Shown here: positions 23,652-36,900 of the stretch, piece after piece
Layout of the letters: each line of letters opens with the position of its first letter
How positions within the stretch are numbered: the first letter of the stretch is position 1
NCBI RefSeq assembly: GCF_010183535.1
Contig: NC_071331.1
Span: 12,834,001-12,898,000 of the forward strand
Source: Caenorhabditis remanei
Lineage: Eukaryota > Nematoda > Chromadorea > Rhabditida > Rhabditidae
DNA length: 64,000 nt
Direction: 5' to 3'
Made by a program: the position numbers and the translations under genes
The notes under the pieces: model-generated
The model's input: only the letters and a program-made list of their open reading frames with translations
The model's database searches: none
Told to the model about the DNA's origin: nothing

Positions 23652-26159
23652 TATTTTGGTTAAAGGGGTCGATATTTGGATATGATTCTATTGGATATGT
23701 TCTACGGAAATTGCCCATCAATAAGATTCCAACTTTTGAGTCTTCTTGTGCTCAATAACTCTGAAATACTCTCTCATCAGAACCTCACAATCTGAATCCG
23801 TGTTTACTCTCCACCTTTATCTTCAATATTTTTTATGCCCGAATCCTGATCAAACCCTTTTCCAAGCCTAAAACCCATTCAACCCATTTCTTGTCCCATT
23901 CACATTCGAAAGTCTGACCTCTTTTTCCCGAAATTCCAAAAAAAACGAGATGTGTTTTTTTGGAGAAAAAGAGCTTCGAACTGGAGGCGACACGGATATT
24001 CAAAGCAGATGAGGCTCCCCGAGACTCGTCTTTTTTGTTGTTTAGGGTCCAAGAAAAAAGAGAAGTGAATAAAGAAAATTAGATGGGAAGCTAACGGGAA
24101 AAGGATACTGACGATGGGATGGAAGAGAGATGTCACGAGCTAGTTTTTTTGTTGTTGTTTGGGAGAAGAAGCAGTTTAGAAATAGAAATAAGACAAGAGA
24201 GAGAGAGAGTTTAGCTTGTCGAATTTTCCTAGTTGATTTTTCTATTTGATTCGTGTTGGAGAATCTAGGCATTCTGGAGTTGGAGAGGCTTTTGGAGTTT
24301 CATCACTGTCTTATATTTCCTAACAATCTGAGTAAAATGTTCCATTGAGATAAGGATTTGTAACAGAACTATACCTAAATTAGATTAGAGTTACTTTTAA
24401 ACTCTAACCAGACAAGATGTTCAAACAAGTTGTACGTTTTCTCCAAAACTTTTAACATTTGGAGATTTAAAGAAGCATAACAAAAATTTTCAGATCCTAA
24501 ATACTTCAATCAAATCTGAAAGCCTCCTTCATCCTAGACTAACCCATTTCTCTACTTGGCATCATGCCAACTCTTTTCCCTAACTCTCTCGTTCTCATTT
24601 TCCTTTTCAAGTCTCCAGTTTTCTCTTGGCCTTTCCGCCGTCGCCGACGCCGCCACAGCCCAAAGCCTCCAAAATGTTCGTTTATGCAACAATTGCGTGT
24701 GTGTCAATGTGGAGTGAGCCCCCACTGGGATAGAATAGAACGATGTCTGTGTCACTAGGATTCATACAGTCTCTCACTCTGCTCCACCCAAAGAGTCCTT
24801 TTCAAAAGCTGAGCTCTTCATAGACCCCATCCCAACTTTATTTATTTACATGTTTATTCACAAAACACACAATCTTTTTTGGAAAAAAGAGAAATCTAGG
24901 GAAACGCAGAGAAAACGGCAAAAGATCAACTGGTTTGCTTCCGATTTCCAACCACGAATTCTGATTCGAAGCGACAACTTCGACACTTTTATGTCATCTT
25001 TCCCAACCTAGAGATTCTGCGTCTCTTGCACCTACACACTCTCTCACTCTTGGACAGAAAGTTGCCAAATAATGTGAGAACTTTTTTGTAGAAGTACCGA
25101 ACCGAACACTTTCACATCACACCGAAAATTTCTCCGCAGATGAATTTTTTATGTGGGGAAAGTAGAGAAAAAAGAGAAAGACGAATAGAAGAAATGGAAA
25201 CATATATGTCCATTTTTATTCTTTTTATTTTCATTTTTCCATGAAAACGATTCGCGGTTTGACGATTTCTCTTCTTTTCCCTTTTTCGCACTTGCCTTCG
25301 ATTTTCAGTTTTTGGTATCAAAGACAATCAATTCAATCAGTATTATCAAAGCATATATTACATCAATCAGCATATCCAAACTATTTGCAATCAGTTATAT
25401 TGGGTGTCCCAAAGCCTGAACCAGTTATTTCAGAATTCCCTAGGTCTCAGTTCTGAGAAAGATAATCTCAAAGGCATTTGAGAGCGATTTAACGTTTATC
25501 CTTTTGTAAACTTCGATGGAGCGCAATTGCCAAAAGTTTGCATAACTAATACATTACAGTCCTAGTTAACCATACCATGTCATCCAGAATTAATTGAATC
25601 CTCGTCATTTTCGATCCGTTCTTCCTCTCGTTCATCTCGTCTCTGACGGTCACTAATTGTCGTCTCTTACTGTCATCACACAGTATACAAGGACGATTTT
25701 ACCCCCATGAATTGAAATGAGAAGAAGAGAAAAAAAAAGTGGTTATGAAATGAATTACGCCCACTTGAGTTTCATAACATGACTTTGCGGTTTCAATAAC
25801 TTTACTAAATAGTAACGGTCTTGGTTTTTTTAGTTGGTGTCCTCCGCTGTTTATGGACTATCCGTATCACGTCTTAATAACGTTGTTCCCCTAGTTACCA
25901 TTTGGTGAAACTTTAGCTACTACCCTAGAAGGCACCTGAAACTCCGCCCCCTTCATCCATGCCCTTGCTACTTCCGGTTACATAAGCCACCTATTGTTTT
26001 CGGAACTTCTTGACCACCCACACCTATTCTCCAATTCCCTTCAACTTTTTTCGTTTTTCATCTTCTCCTGTCACGTAATTATCTCGTCAAAAAGCCAGAA
26101 ACCCTCCTTCGCCTGTTGTCTAGGTTGACTTTGACTCATTGCCACTAAATCTTTTTCCG

Positions 26160-26860
26160 TCGTTCTCTTTCGAGAGAGAGAGAGATGCCATCGGCTACTC
26201 TTCTCTCTATCTTCTCTTTTGAATCTTTGCAAAATGTGGAATGATATCCAATCTCTGAGTGTCTAACGTCTCTCTGATCTCCCCACTATTTCTCCCTTTC
26301 AAATTTACTACTGGAAAGGACCCTCTTCTCGTGTCCCCGAGAAAGAAGAAACTGGGGGAGAGAGCTTCTGGTCGTGTGTGGAGCCAACGAGGCTTCGGGT
26401 GAAATGGGGCGGGGCTTGAGGGGGTCTCTAGTTTCTCCACAAACTACCCAATGTTTCGACTGTCTCGTTGGGACCCTTGGGGGCCTCCTACCCCCTTCTC
26501 TCTTCCCTTCACCCAACACCCCGTATACACTTGCCATTGGGTAGAATAGAAGAAGCAAAAGCCTCTTTTTCTCTCTCTCGTTTCTCTCTATCTACCGTAC
26601 TCTCTTCTCATCTCTCTTCCACTCTATTGCTCTTGCTCCAAGAGCTCCAAGAGGCCCCCAAAAGAGGCAAGGGTTGGTCGAGAGAGGGAGAGGGAGGGGG
26701 AGCACAAATTTGTTGATTTGTGTATGCTTGTGTGGGAGAGAGACCTCCCCTGTGCTCTCCCACACTCTCCTTACTAGACTCAAACGGGAAAAGAGCAAGA
26801 GCTCAGAGACTTTCTCTCCACATTTAGAAGAGAGAGAGAGAAAAGGAGCACATGTGCTCT
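26160..26860. promoter_or_regulatory. GAGA- and GC-rich segment, possible unc-44 promoter region
   Basis: It contains repeated GAGAGA/TCTCTC runs (for example 26171-26184, 26570-26600, 26828-26842), a GC-box-like GGGGCGGGGC near 26406-26415, and C/G-rich stretches (26465-26520, 26645-26705), all against a strongly A/T-rich background. It lies 1.0-1.7 kb upstream of the first supported unc-44 exon. A promoter role is inferred. No TATA element or start site can be fixed. Confidence 0.3.
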
Positions 26861-27800
26861 TTTTACTTTCCTTTTTTGCCCATTTTCTTTTTATGTCAAT
26901 CCCTTTCTTGTTTCTATAAGAGAAACCAGGAAGGACCACCTAGTCATCACCATTTTATGGTTTCCGTTTCTCGTAGATTCTCCCTCCATCCCATTCTATC
27001 GAGAAAGTGCTTTTCTCCTCTGGTCGTTTTCTTTTGCATTCAGAATTTATGATTTCCGAAAAAGACATTGGAACCTAGAATATACATAGAGAATTGTGGT
27101 AGAGGGCAGTAGAAGTTCTGAAATTTTTGAAAACAAAAAGGCAATAAATTCTGAAAAAATCAAAGCAATTCTTATTTTTTGGTTGCAATTTGTTAAAAAA
27201 ACGAACTATTGCGTTCTATGGTTTTTCGATTAAATGCCAGTTCTTAAACAGTCCCGTCAATTTGAGGTTCTAAAAAGTTCAAGCTGTGATATTAAAACGG
27301 GTTACCCACTTTCTACAGACGTCATTCAGTTTGCCGCTCTTGAAAAAACTTAATTTCTAGGTGACTTTCTGGGTGACTATTCAAAACGTTCAATTTGATA
27401 TTAATACTCATTGCAATTGTGGACCGCTTTCGAATCGTCATCAAGAATTCAAGCTATGATTGCAACAGTAACTTTTTTGAACTCACGTTTCCCTTGCGGC
27501 TCCCTACTTCTCTCTGAATCCCCACACTGACCCAATTCCTCGAAAGTAACAAGTTCCTTTCTTGATCTACATTCCAACCCATCTCTTCTTATGTCGAAGT
27601 CTTCTCCTATCTTTCTCTCTTTTTTCATTTCATTTTCCCTCCGGAATAGAAGAATGTCTTCTTCTTCCTTCTTTCTTCTTCTACTTCTTCTCTTCTATTC
27701 CATCTTCTTGCCCAATTTGAGCCCCTCTTCCTTCCCCGATGGTGGCATCAAATTTCCCTTTTCCCTACATTTTCTTTGCTCAAAAGAGACATATCTGTTT

Positions 27801-27808
27801 CTGTTTCA
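27801..27808 (+). promoter_or_regulatory. Ruby-motif core CTGTTTCA just upstream of unc-44
   Basis: Exact core directly after a near-match CTGTTTCT, 80 bp before the splice acceptor of the first supported unc-44 exon. Confidence 0.35.
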
Positions 27809-27900
27809 ACTTTCTTTTATAGTTTGTTCCATTTGATTCATAAACAATTTTTACACGTAACATGTTCGTTTTTTTTTTCAGAATCAATCTTTCATCAGTA

Positions 27901-30900
27901 ATGATGAACGAAGGCGATCCACCAGCCGCTGAAAAACAAGATCCAGAATCTCAGCCATCTCAGACGCCAGCTGCTCCGGAACCCGGAAAGGAAGGATCTG
28001 CCTCATTTCTTCGAGCCGCCCGTGCCGGAGATCTTGAGAAAGTTCTCGAATTGCTCCGAGCAGGAACCGATATTAACACCAGCAATGCAAATGGATTAAA
28101 CTCTTTGCATCTCGCTTCGAAAGAAGGACATTCGGAAGTTGTTCGAGAATTGATTAAGAGACAAGCACAAGTCGATGCAGCTACTAGGGTGCGTTTTTGA
28201 GTTAAAATTCAAATACAAAATAGACAATTTGAGAAGAGTAACAGCTCAAAACGGGAGAAACACAGAACCTTTTTGAAACATTGTACAGAAAAATTAACAA
28301 TACTCATTAATTTTTTCATTCTTAAAATCTTCTTGAAACCGAATTTTTCTTGTTTTCCCCAACCAAAACCTTCCATTTTCCAAATTTTAGAAAGGAAACA
28401 CCGCCCTCCACATCGCTTCCCTTGCTGGACAATCCCTCATCGTCACGATTCTCGTCGAGAACGGTGCCAATGTAAATGTTCAATCAGTCAATGGATTCAC
28501 CCCACTTTACATGGCAGCACAAGAGAATCATGAAGACGTTGTTCGATACCTTCTCAATCATGGAGCCAATCAAGCTCTCTCCACAGAAGACGGATTCACT
28601 CCATTGGCTGTTGCTCTTCAACAAGGACACGATCGTGTTGTCGCAGTTCTTTTGGAGAATGATGCAAAGGGAAAAGTTCGACTTCCAGCACTTCACATTG
28701 CAGCGAAGAAGGACGACACGAAAGCAGCAACACTTTTGCTTCAGGTAAAAAAAAAACAAGAATGGTTGTAGTCTAAATTATGATTTTTTCTAGAACGAGC
28801 ACAATCCAGATGTCACATCAAAATCCGGATTCACTCCATTACATATCGCAGCTCACTACGGACACGAGAATGTTGGACAATTGTTGTTGGACAAGGGAGC
28901 AAATGTTAACTATCAAGCTAGGCACAATATTAGGTAAGATTTTTATTCATCAATATATCAGAAAATTTCTAGTTCCAAAAGTACTATTTTTTAAAATAGA
29001 AAATAGAGCTAAAAATCTCTTGACTGAAATAGGATCCAATTAATATCATTCCCATCGTATTTACTATTTTAGTCCTAATTAGTATCACGTGGTCTCGAAT
29101 CTCAAGAGCATCGGAGACCCATGTGCTCCGTTTTTCTCTTTGTATAATGCAATTTATGTAAAGAAAAAAAAGACAGCAAAACGAAAGAGCTCCTTAGAAT
29201 AAGAAGAAGAAGAAAGAAAAGTCTCTGGGGACACTTCTGGTGCCCAAGTGTGCACTTCTTCAAATTGTGTCACATACAAAGAGACATGTCTTTCTTCTTC
29301 TCCTTATTCGTATACACCCTTTTCTTTTTGAGTCTCATCAACTAAATTCTCTTTTTTCTTCCAGTCCACTCCACGTTGCAACAAAATGGGGACGTATCAA
29401 TATGGCGAATGTTTTGTTGGCTCGTGGAGCTATCATCGATTCAAGAACAAAAGACTTGTTGACTCCATTGCATTGTGCTGCACGTTCAGGACACGATCAA
29501 GTTGTCGATCTTCTGGTTGTTCAGGGAGCACCTATTTCAGCAAAAACGAAGAATGGATTGGCTCCATTGCATATGGCTGCTCAGGGAGATCATGTTGATG
29601 CTGCTAGAACTCTTTTGTATCACCGTGCTCCAGTTGATGACGTCACTGTGGACTACTTGACACCTCTCCACGTAGCTGCTCATTGTGGACATGTTAGAGT
29701 TGCAAAACTTCTTTTGGATAGATCAGCTGATCCCAACTCGAGAGCTCTCAATGGATTCACTCCTCTTCACATTGCTTGCAAAAAGAACCGCATCAAGGTG
29801 GTCGAACTTCTTCTCAAATATCGTGCAGCCATCGAGGCAACAACGGAATCGGGGCTGACTCCGTTGCACGTGGCTGCATTTATGGGAGCAATCAATATTG
29901 TGATCTACTTGCTTCAACAAGGTGCAAATCCAGATGTTGAGACAGTCCGTGGGGAGACTCCTCTTCATTTGGCAGCACGTGCCAATCAAACAGACGTTGT
30001 TCGTGTACTCATCCGTAATGGGGCAAAGGTTGATGCACAAGCAAGAGAACTGCAAACACCTCTTCATATTGCCAGTCGTTTGGGGAACACTGACATTGTT
30101 GTTCTTTTGTTGCAAGCTGGGGCTAATTCGAATGCAACAACAAGAGATCAATACTCACCATTGCATATTGCGGCTAAAGAAGGTTTGTACTCAGAATTAT
30201 CACTTATTTCAGACGTTTACATTTTGAAATTTCAGGTCAAGAAGAAGTTGTGGGCATTCTTCTGGATCACAACGCCAACAAGAGTCTTTTGACAAAGAAG
30301 GGATTCACACCACTCCATCTTGCATCCAAATATGGAAATCTTGAAGTCGTTCGACTTCTTCTGGAACGGGGTACTCCAGTCGATATCGAAGGAAAGAATC
30401 AAGTGACACCACTCCATGTTGCTGCTCATTATAACAACGACAAGGTTGCAATGCTTTTACTCGAGAATGGGGCCTCGGCTAAGGCGGCAGCAAAGAATGG
30501 ATACACTCCATTGCATATCGCGGCGAAGAAAAATCAAATGGAAATTGCATCGACACTTCTTCAATTCAATGCTGATCCAAATGCAAAGTCAAAAGCTGGA
30601 TTCAGTCCTCTTCATCTTGCTGCTCAAGAGGGACACAAAGAAATTACTGGACTTCTTCTTGAAAATGGATCAGATGTGCAAGCGAAGGCTAACAACGGAC
30701 TCACTGCGATGCATCTTTGTGCACAAGAAGATCATGTTCAATGCGCAAAGATTCTTCATGATTCTGGTTCTGAAGTCAACAGTAAAACGAATGCAGGATA
30801 CACTCCACTTCATGTTGCCTGTCACTTTGGACAACTCAATATGGTCAAATTCTTGGTTGATAACGGAGCAGATGTTGGAGAAAAAACTCGTGCATCGTAC

Positions 30901-33900
30901 ACTCCACTTCACCAAGCCGCCCAACAGGGTCATAACAACTGCGTCCGATACCTTCTTGACAATGGAGCATCACCGAACGAGCAAACTGCGGTAAGCCCTT
31001 TTTGGAGCCACTAAGCTTTTGGGCTCATTCATCAAATCATCATACTTCTTAGACCAAAACGTCGCATTTTCGAAAGTTTCCTTGACCATTTTAGCTTTTT
31101 GGTGATCGATATTTAGAGTCCCACATGTGAAGTTGAAAGCAAATTTTGAATATGATTTTGAATTAATGGCTTATTCGAAACCGCAATTTCATTCGTTCAT
31201 TTTTCAGACCGGTCAAACTCCACTCTCGATCGCTCAACGTCTTGGCTACGTCTCGGTTGTCGAAACCCTCCGAACTGTTACCGAAACCACTGTCATCACA
31301 GAGACTACAACAGTCGACGAACGATATAAACCACAGAATCCGGAGGCGATGAACGAGACAATGTTCTCCGAGTCGGAAGATGAAGGACAAGCGGCTGAAC
31401 ATGAAGCAGCTGCGGCTCATGCGAAGGACTTCTCCGATAATTTGACACAAGGATTGCAAGATTCGACAGGAGTTCATATGATCCATACTGGAGAACAGGT
31501 GAGTAATGAGGGAATAATTGGGGGAGAACTAGAGAGAAAGACCGCTGATTGAGCACACTGTTTATAGCACCGCTCTGAATCACTCCTTGCACATGTGAAT
31601 AACACATAAAACTATTTCAAGATAAGATAACCCCCCGACATACCAATACTCCCTCAGAACACCTTCTTCTCCTCTCTCGTTTCTTATTTCTTTTCCAATA
31701 AACAAAGAAAGGCGGTATTGAGAATTCAAAACAAAACGAATCGAAAAAAAGAGGAGAAGAAGAAGAATTCAAGCAATGATGATGAAGAAATTGCATGGGA
31801 TAGATGGGGGAAAGAAGAAGTGAGAATGAGGAATAAAAGACCGGAAAAGAGTCCATTTATTTTGAAAATCGATCCTTTTTTCTTTCTCAATGTGCCATTC
31901 CACATTCACATCCCTTCCTCTTCTTCATCTCATTTCTTCTTCTTTTCTCTTTGGCTTTTCGAATCTTGCTCCAGAAGCACACATCATAAGCGAGAGTGCC
32001 CTCTCGAGTACACCGTTAGCCACAAGACATGTGGTTCGTACACTCTCTTTTCTTCTTTTCTTTCTGGCCTTTCTTACAAAGATTATGATGAAAAAGAGAA
32101 ATCAGAGCACAAGCTGGCAGTAAAAAAAGTTGGAGAAAGAGACTGGTCAAATCAAAATATTTAGATTCGCATCTGATCTCTTTTCTCTCTTTTTCGCTTC
32201 TTCAGTTCTTTTTTCTTAGTGCATCTCACAGTTCTCAAAATCAATTTTCAATATTTCAGCTCCTCCAAAGAAGTCAAGAACTCGAGAACGGTGGTGCCAT
32301 TCCAAAAGTCAACTCGGGTGGCATGTCCCCAGAAAAAGAATTCGCCAAGATTGCCCCAGTCGCCACATCATCTCCAATTGCCACATCACACTCGCAACCA
32401 CTTGGAATTGCTCCAAGAGCTGGATCAATTTCTGGTCAATTCCAACAACAACCACTTCACGGTGCAGGACCAGAAGACAATCTGGAAGAACTTGTACGAC
32501 GTGCACAGAATCATCCGATTCATACTGGAAATTATGATACAAGTGGAGCAGCAATGTTGGAGAACGGACATGCTGACAACGTTCCAATTGGACATCATGT
32601 AACACAACCAAGGTTAGTTTTTAGACGACGTGAACCGACAATGTTCATGGCGAAGGGGCTTGTTGGCGCTTGATTTTTTCTAGATTCATAACTTTGGGGA
32701 AGGACTATTATTTTTGAAATTTTTAAAATAAACTCATAGAAGTTCTGAAACAGAAACAAAATAATTTTTTAGTTACAGTCATCTACGATACATTGATAGT
32801 CCGTAAGTTGTCGTGTGATGTTTGCACAGAACTGAACAGTGTGTGCAAACACTTCGCTACGACGACTTGCTGAATTCATAATTAGGTCAATGCTTTGATA
32901 CTATTCGATTTAATCTGAAATAAATGCTTCCAATTTTAAAATTTTTTTAAACAAGCGCCTCCAAGCCCCTCCCCCTTACACACCCCGATTTGGCATCCCT
33001 CTTGGTTAACCCAATCTCTCCCAATTCAATTAAAATAAATCACTAAACCGTCGTCATTTTGCAGTAAACTCCAACACAGAACGTAAGTTTGTTTCAATTT
33101 GAAACTGAACACCAATTAGTTATCGTGTTGTCATTTCTCGTGTTATTCAGTTTTCTATCTCTCTTCTGCATGGTCTTCGAATGGTTCATTTCCAAAATCT
33201 AATCGTTTTATGTTTAGTTTCCTCATCTCTTTCCTCGTCGATGCACGTGGAGGAGCGATGCGTGGATGCCGTCATTCTGGAGTCAGAATTATTGTTCCAC
33301 CAAGGAAAGCTTCTCAACCAATTCGTGTTACTTGCCGCTACTTGAGAAAGGTTCGTAAAGTTTTGCTTGGCCTTCGCACCATTGAAGATAAATACTCAAT
33401 GTGTAGTAACTGAAACAGAAAATATTTCTCAATTTTCAGGACAAGCTTGCCCATCCACCACCACTCAGCGAAGGAGAAGAACTTGCGTCAAGGATCCTCG
33501 AGATGGCTCCAGCAGGTGCTAAATTCTTGGGACCAGTCATTCTCGAAGTTCCACACTTTGCATCTCTCAGAGATCGTGAACGAGAAATTGTCATTTTGAG
33601 ATCGGATGACGGACAACACTGGAAGGAACATCAACTCGAAGCAACAGAAGATGCAGTTCAAGAAGTCTTGAATGAGTCATTCGATGCTGAAGATCTTGCT
33701 CAACTTGATGATCTTCAAACTCCAAGAATCACCCGAATCCTCACAAGTGACTTCCCAATGTATTTCGCCGTTGTCACCCGTGTCCGTCAAGAAGTTCACT
33801 GCGTTGGACCAGAAGGAGGAGTCATCATTTCATCTGTGGTTCCACGTGTTCAAGCTATCTTCCCAGATGGATCACTCACCAAGACAATCAAAGTCTCAGT

Positions 33901-36900
33901 GCAAGCTCAACCAGTTCCACAAGAAATGGTCACTCGACTCCACGGAAATCGTGTCGCTGTCTCACCAATCGTCACCGTTGAGCCACGTAGGAGGAAGTTC
34001 CACAAACCGATTACCCTCTGCATACCACTTCCACAAAGTAACAACAAGGGAATGCTCACTCAGTATTCTGGACAACAAGGACAAGAACCACCAACTCTTC
34101 GACTATTGTGCTCAATTACTGGAGGATCTGCACCAGCTCAATGGGAAGATATCACTGGAACAACTCAGTTGACATTCACTGGAGATGAGGTATCATTCAC
34201 TACAACTGTATCTGCTAGATTCTGGTTAATGGATTGCCAAACACCACGTGATGCTGCTAGAATGGCTCAAGAAGTCTACAACGAGGCTATCTCCATCCCA
34301 TACATGGCCAAGTTTGCTGTCTTTGCGAGAAGAACTTTCCCAGTCGAAGGACAACTTCGTGTGTTCTGCATGACTGACGACAAGGAGGACAAAACTTTGG
34401 AAAAACAAGAACATTTCAAGTTAATTGCCAAGAGTAGAGATGTCGAAGTGCTCAAGGGAAAACATCAATTCCTTGAGTTCTCTGGAAATCTCGTTCCAAT
34501 TACCAAATCTGGAGATCAACTTTCACTTTTCTTCCTTCCATTCCAAGAGAATCGATTGGCATTCATGGTTAAGACAAGATCAAAGGATGAATCTGAAGCA
34601 GCCACAGAAGGAAGAATCGGATTTATGGCAGAGCCAAAGATCAGATCAGATGCTCTTCCACCACAACAACCAATCTGCACATTGGCTATCTCACTTCCAG
34701 AATATACTGGAGAAGTGAAAGCAACTCCAGCACCAAAGAGGGACTCCACTCCATTTGAACAACGATATGGATCAGCCCTCGAGAAAGAACTCCCAGAATT
34801 TGTACATGAAAATGTACTGAAAGGAATTGGAGCAGATTGGCCACGTCTTGGACGTGCTCTCGAAGTTCCACACCGAGATATTCAACACATTAGGAAACAT
34901 TACCCAACTCAAGAATGCAAGAACACCTTGAAAATCTGGATTCATCTCAAGAAGGAAGACGCCAATCAAGAGAACTTAGACCTAGCCCTTAGACAGATTG
35001 GAAGAGATGATATCGTCCGATCGATTGCATATGGAGAGCCAGAAGCATTGATCAACTACAGTCAAGCTGATTCGCCGAGTCAGAAGCGTGAGCCAATTCG
35101 TCACTTCGAAGATGTTCCAGCCGCTACTTTGGTGAAAAGAGAAGTAAGAACAGAAGATTTGGTCACGAGAGAACCAATTCAACCAACTCATCATGTGGAA
35201 CAATCGACGACTGTTGCACAAGAACCATCATATTCAGCCCCAGTTCATCACAGTCCCGTACCAGAAGAACCAGAGTTGGAAGGTGAGTAATCGATTTTCT
35301 CAAGAACTGATTTCATGCAAAGTTAAATTTTGATTAGTACTTATTGAAACGGGAATATTTTTTCAGAAGAAGCACCAGTAGCCGAGATGCGAACTGTTGT
35401 CCGAACGGAACGACATGTTCATGACACGGATGACGGCCCAGTTGTCGAAGAAAGAACAATCACGACAACATATGAAGATGACGTGGCAGTCAACGAGAAC
35501 ATCAGTGACCGAACCGTCCCATTGAACGAGGAAGAACAGCAAAAGTGAGTATAATTGTGTCGGGTACGACTTCTAGTTTCGAATTTTCAGATGGGAAGAA
35601 CTGAACCGTTTGGCTGACGAATCCTCACCATCCCCTGCTCAACGCTCAACTGTAGCTGAAAGCACCTCGGAGCAGGTTCCAGAAGACGTCGAACAAACCG
35701 TAGAGTCGGAAAGCCATCGTGAAGATGATGGAACAATTGTCACGACGACAGTAACCACTAGTCACATCAGCGGTAGGTCTTGAAGCATCCGGTATCTTTT
35801 GGGAATTCTGGGAACCTGAGCTTAGATCTAACAACTTTTACAAGCGACCCCTTCTTCTCAAAGCACGTTTAGCACTTTCTATTCTAACCGTTTCAGAATC
35901 TCCATTGGGTTCCCCAACAACAAGATCAGAAGAACCAGAAGAACACCGTCACAGTGAAGGAGAACACGAAGGTAGAGCCTGAAGACGTCAATATCAATCC
36001 CCCTTTTGAATAATATTATATTATTCCTTCTCATTAACTTTATACAATCTGCTTCTTTGCACTTTTTCAAAAAACCTACACAACACACACAAAACCTGCC
36101 AAATCACACCCAATCACTACCATTTGAAAAAAATCGAAAACTGTCAAAACGCCTCTTTGTTCTATCCCTTTTTCTTTCTTTTCTAGAATAAAATGAAGGT
36201 CAAATCAATATTTTGTGAATGATATAATGGTTATCGCTTGCTTCTTCTTTGTGTTGTTTTGTTTGTGCCTCCTGGGTCCCAACGAGAAGAAATCCGGAAA
36301 AACATGAGGTCAGCTGCCTGAAGGAAGATCAGACGGAGACGCAGGTCCTTAGAGCTCCTCGGGAGCCGCCCATCATCTTCAGCAGGATTTTCTTCACCTC
36401 TTTTTCAAGCTCTTCATCTTTCTTCTTGTTCCTCTTTCTTTGAAAATGTCCACTACCGCCAATTTCATCGTATCTGGAGTCCTTTCCGACGGTACTCCAA
36501 TTGTATTTGGAGCTGTTCCATCTGATGGAACATCTCATACTGCAATTCATCATGTCAGTTCTTCAAACCAGTTCCAAGTCGAATCTTGGGATGGAGAACA
36601 TGCTGAACACGAGCATCATGATCATGAGGAGCCAAGAAGATTCTCTATTTATTTGGAGGAAGGAGGAGCTGAAAAGTCTGGATTAGCCCAATCTGGAGAT
36701 CAAGAGGACGAGGAGGATGAGCCAATCGCCAGTAGTGGGCAATTCGAGCGTACTCGTTCCGCTTCCCTTGCCGCCGCTTTGCTCGAACTCGATCCCCGCG
36801 GAGTTCCTCTTGTTCAATTTTTCAAACTTGCCACCAGCGAGCCGCTGCTTGAGGTCGACGAGGGAGAGGACGAAGTTGCGCCGTCGGAGGCGGAGCTAGT

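Larger units (their letters stand above)
6530..27881. other. about 21 kb region without supported protein genes
   Basis: Between rps-25 and the first supported unc-44 exon I see no multi-exon gene. The sequence is A/T-rich with many pyrimidine-rich and polyT stretches. Open frames here are low-complexity Ser/Phe/Leu translations of those tracts and show no family signature. Items that stand out are listed separately: a tRNA gene, a long inverted repeat, a 24-bp tandem repeat, Ruby cores, an X-box match, a perfect palindrome, a hairpin, and a GAGA/GC-rich segment near 26.2-26.9 kb. It probably holds the unc-44 promoter(s) or 5' exons and introns. Confidence 0.55.
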
